NCBI GenBank assembly: GCA_027924645.1
Contig: BSBN01000242.1
Span: forward strand, 3,782,001 to 3,846,000
From: Cunninghamia lanceolata
Taxonomy: Eukaryota; Streptophyta; Pinopsida; Cupressales; Cupressaceae
Direction of reading: 5' to 3'
Length of the DNA stretch: 64,000 nt
Part shown: positions 57,916-64,000 of the stretch, piece after piece
How positions within the stretch are numbered: position 1 is the stretch's first letter
How the letters are laid out: the number at the start of each line of letters is the position of its first letter
The notes under the pieces: model-generated
What the model was told of the DNA's origin: nothing
Databases searched by the model: none
Seen by the model: the letters and a program-made list of their open reading frames with translations, nothing else
Program-made: the position numbers and the translations under genes

Positions 57916-59326
57916 CCCATTGAAAGATACAAATCTAGATTGGTTGCAAAAGGATATGCTCAAATGTATGGTATAAATTAGGAAGAGACCTATGCATCTG
58001 TTGCAAGACATGACATTATAAAATTGATTATCATTAGTAGCACAAAAAGGATGGAAAGTACACCAATTAGATGTGAAGAGTGTATTTTTGAATGGATACA
58101 TTGAAGAGAAAGTATATGTGGACCAGCCAAAAGGATTTGAAAAAGGCAAACACGATATGTTTACAGGTTGAAGAAAGAATGCTATGGTTTGAAACAAGTA
58201 CTGTGAGCATGGCATTCAAAAATTAATACATGATTTTTAGGAAAAAGATATGTGAGAAGAAGAATGAGCCTACACTATATTTTAAGAAGGAAGGTAATAA
58301 AACAATTTATGAATGTCTATATGTCAATGACTTGAAGCTCAAAGAGAATGAAGAAGTCTATATGTTGATGACTTAATCTATGCTGGAAGCTCAAATAGAA
58401 TGAAGAAGTCTATATGTTGATGACTTAATCTATGTAGAAAGCTCAAATAGAATGAAGAAAGAATTCAAAGAGGCATTAATGAAAGAATTTGAAACAATAG
58501 ATTTAGGATTTATGCAATATTTACTTGTTATGGAGGTACGTTAATCTTAGGTAGGATCTTTATTTGTCAATTATGTGCAAGATCTGTTGAAGAAGTTTAA
58601 TATGCTAGATTGTAAAGGAGTTGATTTACCAATTGTGTTTGGAGAAAAGTTGATGAAAGATGATGGATCACCGAAAGTAGATGAAAAGAAATAAGTTTAA
58701 TGTATTTGACAGTTACAAGGCCGGATGTTATGTTTGCAGTAGAATTGATTTCAAGGTATATAAGTGAACCTACAAAAAGACAATTACAAGAAGCAAAATG
58801 AATACAAAGGTATGTTAAGGTAACAAAGGATCATGGAATCCATTATTATTTAGTTGAAGATTGAAAGTTGTTTGGTTATTTAGATTTGGATTGGGCAAGA
58901 TCATCAGATGATAGAGCACATTACGGCATTGTTTTACATTAGGAAGTTGATTGGTTACATGGAGTTCAAAAGAGTAGAATACAGTTACATTATCCAGTAT
59001 AGAAGCAGAGTATGTTGCATTAACAACAACACATACACACAATTTTGTTAACAAGAGTTTTGGAAAATCTAAGAGAAAAACAAATAAATCCTACAATAAT
59101 ATTTTGTGACAATGGTGGAGCAATACAATTAAGAAAGAATCTAGTATTTCATGCAAGGACAAAACCAATAGAATTGAAGCACCATTATGTAAGAGAGAGT
59201 ACAAGACAAGAAAGTTGACATTTAGTTTTGCAAGTCAGAAGAATAGTTCGGAGACATCGTGACTAAAGGACTAGGGAAGATAATACACTCAAAATTGAAG
59301 ACAAAATTGAGATACAGGTGTTTGAC
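57916..59326 (+). pseudogene. Element D RT (3' part) and RNase H
   Basis: Restarts with RYKSRLVAKGYAQMYGIN, then RLKKECYGLKQ, the YVDDLIY catalytic box (in three tandem copies), FETIDLGFMQYLL, LLKKFNMLDCKG, and further RNase H fragments (HYVRESTRQ-like, DIVTKGLGKIIHSKLK). Stops are frequent, and this is the most decayed part of D. It ends at the polypurine tract. Confidence 0.8.
58315..58459. repeat. Tandem triplication of the RT catalytic-box segment
   Basis: Copies 58315-58355 (41 bp, internally deleted), 58356-58407 and 58408-58459 (52 bp each) all start gtctatatgt and end aatgaagaa. They cover the Y-V-D-D codons. Because 52 is not a multiple of three, they shift the frame. Confidence 0.92.
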
Positions 59327-59340
59327 ATCAAGGGGGAGAA
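59327..59340 (+). other. Element D polypurine tract
   Basis: ATCAAGGGGGAGAA directly before the 3' LTR, the classic copia plus-strand primer. Confidence 0.93.
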
Positions 59341-59793
59341 TGTTGAAAACTTTGATGTAAAAAAAAACAGCCTAAACAATCGCAGCAGAATGCTATAGCA
59401 AAATACCAATCAGAACAGCAGAATGCAAAAAAGCAGGATGCCAAAAGCAGCAGTTAAAAAAATGGGAGCAACAGTTAAATATAAAATTAGGAAGATAAAA
59501 ATAGGACTGCTTATGTTTAGAGTGTTTTCTTTTGTTTTTCTAAGTAGAAATGTTAGATCATTGTTAGGATAGCAGTGAAAGATTAAGACAGCAAAAAAGA
59601 TATTGATTGTAAGCTACTAAGTTCAGTATGATGCTGAAGTGGAGCAGGAGATTGATTTGATTTAATATAAATAGAAAACTGTTCCAAAAAATCTTGAATG
59701 GCTTTAAGATCTTGTGTATGGAATTTATGATTTTATGTTTCTGATTTCTTGAGGTTGCTGTTCTGCCCCTGTTCAATACGGGATTTTCCAACA
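59341..59793 (+). repeat. Element D 3' LTR
   Basis: 453 bp, TGTTGAAAAC...TTCCAACA, followed by ctccc. It differs from the 5' LTR much more than element E's LTRs differ from each other, so D is older than E, as the nesting requires. Confidence 0.94.
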
Positions 59794-59798
59794 CTCCC

Positions 59799-61582
59799 TT
59801 GAAAGGTAACATATATAATAAATGAAATAAATTGTTTAGTTTTCCAATGTACCAAATTGGAAGAAATTATAATAATGACGAGATCCTATCATTAATTCAT
59901 ACTGATCTCCCTTAAAGGAATGTGAAATACTAATGTATATCAAGTTTCCTCAAAAGTATATCAACTTTGCAGTAGAATTGCTCTAGCAGCAAGCCACCCT
60001 TTTCCAAGCCCAATAATGAAGAAATCCTTTAGAAAAGTTTGATTTCATCTACAACTGCACTATCTCCTCCAGAACATCAATTTTCACATTTACTAAATGC
60101 ACCAGTTTATTTCAGGTAACTACGTACCAAATACATTTTTGAGTTAGTTGCACCAATTCTTTGTGCAATTGTTGCCTAGGATGAGAAGGAGAAAGTATGA
60201 TTGCTATCGTGGTGGTGGTATACTGTTATACAAGTATTCATATACTTTGTGCTTGGAGGTTGTCGATTAATATTTGTCGGCATATTTTGCTCTCGCATCC
60301 TTGTGCTTTCCTGGTCCCGTGCTTGCTTGAGAAGGTGGTGTACTATGTCCATCTCTTCGATCCAATTAAAGATAGTCCAGTGATATATTGTTTGAAAGTA
60401 CTCTTCAAATATGTTTTCAATATAGTCGTCAGGAAACTTGGAACTTAGATTCAGGGATAAGGACTTTGTCTCTGTACTCATACCCACATTTCCTGGTGAC
60501 TAGATTTAAATGTAATATAGCTGTACCATTATTCATATAATCTCGTACCCTCTTTCAAAATGCTGTCCTCATTAACATATACCATGCTTGCCTCATGCTT
60601 GAGAAGGTGGTGTACTAGGTCTACCTTGTTAGTCAAATTAAACAGTCTTATGGTATGTTGTTTGAAAGTGCTCTTCAAATATGTTTTTGACACACAGTTA
60701 TCAGGAAATCAGGTTCAGGGACAAGGACTTTGTCTCTGTGCTTGTAACCATATTTTTTGATGACTATCTCTAAATATATATGACCATACCATTATTCATA
60801 TGATCTCATACCTTTTTTCAAAATGGTATCCCCGTTCCCACATCCCATGTCTCAAGGTGACCATGGGTTTTCAATGCTATGCTATGTTTGAAATTTTTAT
60901 GTTATGAAGTCTATTCTAGGCCAAAAACTAATTGCCACATAACTTGCTGTTTTTTTTAGGGTAGTTTATGATTTCTTTTTGTGAGATGGATGTGTTTGGA
61001 CTTTTGAGCTTGTTGAATTAAGCTTATATCTACAGTTATTTAGTGGTTTGCAACTTTGCTTAATACAAGATTTTCCTAGCGGCAGTGAACATGCCAGCCT
61101 TGCCTTATACCTTATTAAACAGTTTTATATAGATGGCAGAATATACTATAGTCAAACTATCAATGTGTGTATTAGCATATTAGAAATTTTCTTTGGCAAT
61201 GGTTTTAGTTAATTTGATAGATTGACTAGCTTAAAAAACCTAAAAGATTACAGACACAGAAATTACCACAGAAAAAGTAAATTGAGCCGTAAACATGTCA
61301 ATTTTTGAAGAATCCCTTGGGTGACTTCTTTCCTTGAGTTATCTGTCAAATATTCAAATCTTATTTGGTGGATTTTCTATGATATTAACAATAACAACTG
61401 TGTGTTTTGATTTCTTCCAAAGCCTAAGTACAATGCATCAAGTAATGTTGACTTGTATATTAGTAGTGAATGAGAATAGCTTTTGTAGGAACTGGAAAAT
61501 AATCATTAAATTGATTTTTATCTAATGGACTTGGAATTAGCAGAGTACATGGACTAACAGTCTTGTCTATACTGCTTAACAG
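59799..61582. other. Rest of the long intron-like interval
   Basis: No convincing gene; includes the tandem duplication at 60324. It ends with a 3' splice site 'tgcttaacag' before the terminal exon. Confidence 0.5.
60324..60853. repeat. Two-copy tandem repeat, unit about 272 bp
   Basis: 'tgcttgagaaggtggtgtacta' begins at 60324 and again at 60596, and the following sequence (caaatatgttttc..., caaggactttgtctctgt..., tttcaaaatg...) corresponds throughout with moderate divergence. The short frames here follow the duplication and are not genes. Confidence 0.88.
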
Positions 61583-61698
61583 GGATTTCTGCTGCATGTC
61601 CCGTATGTAACATAGTTCTTGAAGGAGATATTGGTGAAGGGGATTTCAATCAGAGGTTTAATGCCCACCTTGATTCCTGTATTGGATCCTGTGCTTGA
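61583..61698 (+). CDS. Terminal exon with a RAD18/UBZ4-like ubiquitin-binding zinc finger
   Basis: Follows the splice acceptor 'cttaacag'. Read in phase 1 it encodes ISAACPVCNIV, LEGDIGEGDF and NQRFNAHLDSCI, then GSCA and TGA at 61696-61698. The pattern C-x2-C-x19-H-x3-C with FNxHLDxC is the UBZ4 signature, with a longer spacer than in RAD18. UBZ4 fingers bind ubiquitin in DNA-damage proteins; one at the extreme C-terminus is known in SPRTN-type proteases and several translesion factors, so such a gene is possible. The upstream exon was not identified. Base use is clean with no lesion, unlike the surrounding elements. Confidence 0.6.
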
Positions 61699-62437
61699 AG
61701 CATGCTGACCAGAAAATGTTTGCATGCGAGGTTGAATTGTTACTCTGGTTTTTTCGATTTTTAGAAGCTTTACAGAAAGAGAATAGGGTTTGTCAGTACC
61801 TCTAATATGAGTTTTTTGAAAGCTGAAGAATTTCATCTATGATGTTCAGAAATTGGAAAGATATGGGCTGCATATATTTTTGTGGTCTTGAAATTTTGAT
61901 GATACTCCCCGTGGTAAAAGTAATAGTCTCTCTCTCCTATGGGCTCATTTTTGTATCTTTTTGTAAGGAAATATTTCTGGTAAGGGGATGGCCAGGGGAT
62001 GCCTAGATGTCCCCTGACTGTCCCTGGGACGGCTAGTCATTCCCTGCAGCCGAGTTTGCAAAAAGCGCTTTACAAAAAGGTTGTAACTGTTGTGTAATTC
62101 AGGTTGAATTGAGAAACCATATTATATAACTGTTATGTAATTCGGCTCAAATCCAGACTGATCCACATAAATAGAACAGCGGCTTTACAGTGCTATAACT
62201 CACTGTCATTTGTTTTACCGATAATGGTATGATTTTTTCTCCTCTTGAATTTTGGAGGAATATCAATGAAGAATATGCACTAAATTTTGAATATGATATT
62301 GGGAAAGAAATCCAAATGAATACGGCAAGAAAAAGATGAAAGTTCACACTGCTCTTACCCATGCTGATTTAGCTATGTATTGAAGAGATTATAAGCTATT
62401 TCCTTCCAAATACAAGGCAATTTGAAATTAATGGGAT
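61699..62437. other. 3' UTR and intergenic sequence
   Basis: Likely 3' UTR of the terminal exon in the first few hundred bases. No further gene until 62438. A small GC-richer patch 'ccaggggatgcctagatgtcccctgactgtccctggg' lies near 61991-62030. Confidence 0.45.
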
Positions 62438-63320
62438 TTGAACATGCAAACCAGTTCTGTTCAGGATCTGATTTTAGTTAGTGCAAATCAGACTAGGGTT
62501 CCCTTGGTTTCGCTGGAGATCCCTGATATTGATGTTGACTGTGCTATTGTTAGCATGGAGAATGCCCTCATTGGGAGATTCTCCGGCTTTAGTCCAAAAA
62601 TTGATGTTGTTCGAAATTGGGTTAAAAAAAGATGGTGCATGTTTGAGCAGATTCATGTGGCTGACATGATTAATGGATTTTTTCTCTTTTCCTTCCATTC
62701 TCTTGAGGAAAGCAAGATTGTTTTGCAGGGGGACTTTGGTTCCTTGGAAAGTTTAATCTTTTGTTGAAAAGAGGGTCTCTTGGTTTTGACACAGCGAAGG
62801 AAGATTTTAATGGGCTTCAATTTGGGTTCGGCTTCCAGGGCTTCCTTTAGAGTTATGGAATGAAAAGATAATTAGACGCATTGCAAATGTTATTGATCAG
62901 CTTTTATCCATAGATAATGTTACCAAGTCTATGAAGCATTTGATTTTTGCTAGATTTTGTGTAGATTTTATAAGGTGCTGCCAAAAGTCATTAAACTTTT
63001 CTCCAAATTTGGCATTTGGGAGTAGCGAATTTATTATGAGACTTCTTCACAGGTTTGTATGCTTTGTCATAAAGCTGGACACTTCTCCCTTTCACATCCT
63101 AAGCATGGAAAAGAGGGTCAGATTGTTGATGCTACTAGAAATGAAGGTAAAGAAAAAGACATTGTTGTGGATCGTGTTGGGAATGAGCAGGGGTTTCCTT
63201 TGAATAAGAATCTATTGGGAACAAACAAAGGTTTCCTTTGAAAAATAAGAATAGGTGTATTGGGGATGACCCAAGGGCTTTATTGAAGGATAAGAATAGG
63301 TGTCTTTTGAATGAGGCTGG
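62438..63320 (+). pseudogene. DUF4283 / zinc-knuckle protein remnant of a LINE- or gag-like element
   Basis: The frame 62438-62767 gives VSLEIPDIDVDCAIVSMENA, LIGRFSGFSP, WVKKRWCMFEQIHVADMING and FFLFSFHSLEESKIVLQGDF, the layout of the DUF4283 domain that precedes a CCHC knuckle in plant LINE ORF1-like and related retroelement proteins. After frameshifts come LWNEKIIRRIANVIDQLLS and a knuckle-like CMLCHKAGHFSLSHP near 63055-63100, whose last ligand is His. Multiple stops and shifts make it a pseudogene. No RT lies downstream in the window. Confidence 0.6.
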
Positions 63321-63432
63321 ATCTTTAAAAAAGGGTAAGACAATCCATTTGAGTTAAGATCTTACTCCACCTCAGAGTTATTTGGTGAGGTTGTGGCCTT
63401 GCTGTTTTTAGGCCTGCTCCATTATTTGGTTC

Positions 63433-64000
63433 TTGCTTGCTGCTGTTGGTTCTTGAGGTTGTTGCTTTTTCTTGTTGTACAAGGTTTCAGGACCCTTTCA
63501 AAACCCTTTCCGGTTCATAGCTCCGGTTAAAAGCACTTACATTAATCAAAAACATTGTTACATTTTATCCAAGGTACCAAACGTATGTCTATATAATTAG
63601 AGAGGGAGTCAACCATTTTGACAATAAGAATAGTTATGTTGTGAAAAAATTTAAGAATTTTATATTACTGATGTGGGGGTCACTTATTCAATCTCATAAT
63701 TTTCTTTTTCTAACTTCTTTTTGTCATTTTGTAGTTGTACTTGTAACTTGTAGCTTTGTGCATGTTGTAATTTTTATATAATATATATGCACATTAACAA
63801 TGAAAGCAATGAAATTCTGTTAATATGTGTCCACTCTCCTAAATTTTTAGTTCATCTCTAATGTTTTTGATTAAATAAGTGCTCTTAACCGGAGCTATGA
63901 ATTGGAAAGGGTTTTGAAAGGACCTCGAAATCTTGTACAACAAGAACAACTAATAACCACAAGTGACAAGAACACAGAGACAAGAACCAACAACAACATG
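63433..64000. repeat. Long inverted repeat, foldback element cut by the right edge
   Basis: 63433-63554 and 63862-64000 are inverted copies (for example 'aaaaccctttccggttcatagctccggttaa' paired with 'ttaaccggagctatgaattggaaagggtttt'), around a loop of about 300 bp. The arms contain 'ttgttgtacaag' and 'gttggttcttg'. A MITE or a long-TIR Mutator-like derivative is plausible. The outer end and any duplication may lie beyond the window. Confidence 0.8.

Larger units (their letters stand above)
39066..59793 (+). mobile_element. Element D: Ty1/copia retrotransposon, expanded to 20.7 kb by three nested insertions
   Basis: LTRs at 39066-39531 and 59341-59793 flank a plus-strand gag-pro-int-RT-RNaseH series, and the target duplication ctccc is perfect (39061-39065, 59794-59798). 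The primer-binding site follows the left LTR and a copia polypurine tract precedes the right one. The gene order with integrase before RT assigns it to Ty1/copia. Inserted into it are F (40212-42932), E (43368-51011) and G (about 52806-57915); without them D would be about 5.3 kb, a normal copia size. All genes carry multiple stops, so it is dead. Confidence 0.94.

Overview
The window reads as nuclear DNA of a seed plant with a very large, repeat-packed genome; a gymnosperm is my best guess. The reasons are AT-rich sequence, Arabidopsis-type telomere-like CCCTAAA motifs, plant Ty1/copia and chromodomain Ty3/gypsy elements, and small host exons separated by tens of kilobases of nested retrotransposons. 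The organism is inferred, not shown. No bacterial operon, rRNA, tRNA or CRISPR array is visible.

Layout. 1-5.6 kb is old repeat debris holding one clean solo LTR (2200-3414). From about 6.1 to 33.6 kb lies a minus-strand nest. A decayed Ty3/gypsy element (A) has its gag-pro frame split by a 24.4-kb LTR retrotransposon (B, 6808-31238, TSD atcgc). B encodes a zinc-knuckle Gag and a large protein of unknown function, with no recognisable protease, integrase, RT or RNase H. B's second reading frame is split by a 16.9-kb terminal-inverted-repeat DNA element (C, 11281-28227, TSD acaa). C carries two intron-bearing genes, palindromic subterminal repeats, a 359-bp tandem array and a 6.1-kb telomere-like array. 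Removing C together with one copy of the 4-bp duplication restores B's frame exactly; removing B with one atcgc restores A's frame.

From 34.0 to 61.7 kb the plus strand carries pieces of what may be a host gene: exonic sequence at 34.0-35.6 kb and a terminal exon at 61583-61698 ending in a RAD18/UBZ4-like zinc finger. The roughly 26 kb between them, possibly an intron, holds a 1.35-kb DNA-transposon-like insertion (36001-37350) and a Ty1/copia element (D, 39066-59793, TSD ctccc). D was itself hit three times: a 2.7-kb LTR-like insertion (F, 40212-42932, TSD gtgaa) in gag, a nearly full-length chromovirus (E, 43368-51011, TSD ttgta) in the Gag zinc knuckle, and a 5.1-kb unclassified insertion (G, about 52806-57915) in RT. 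The last 1.6 kb holds a DUF4283/zinc-knuckle gag-like pseudogene and an inverted repeat running off the right edge.

Nearly all the coding sequence belongs to transposable elements and is broken, often by TAA or TAG where the surrounding frame predicts CAA or CAG, as expected from decay of methylated silenced DNA. Element C is the best candidate for something not yet described. Its superfamily could not be assigned, its 4-bp duplication is well supported by frame restoration, and the 5' side of one of its genes gives way directly to telomere-like satellite.
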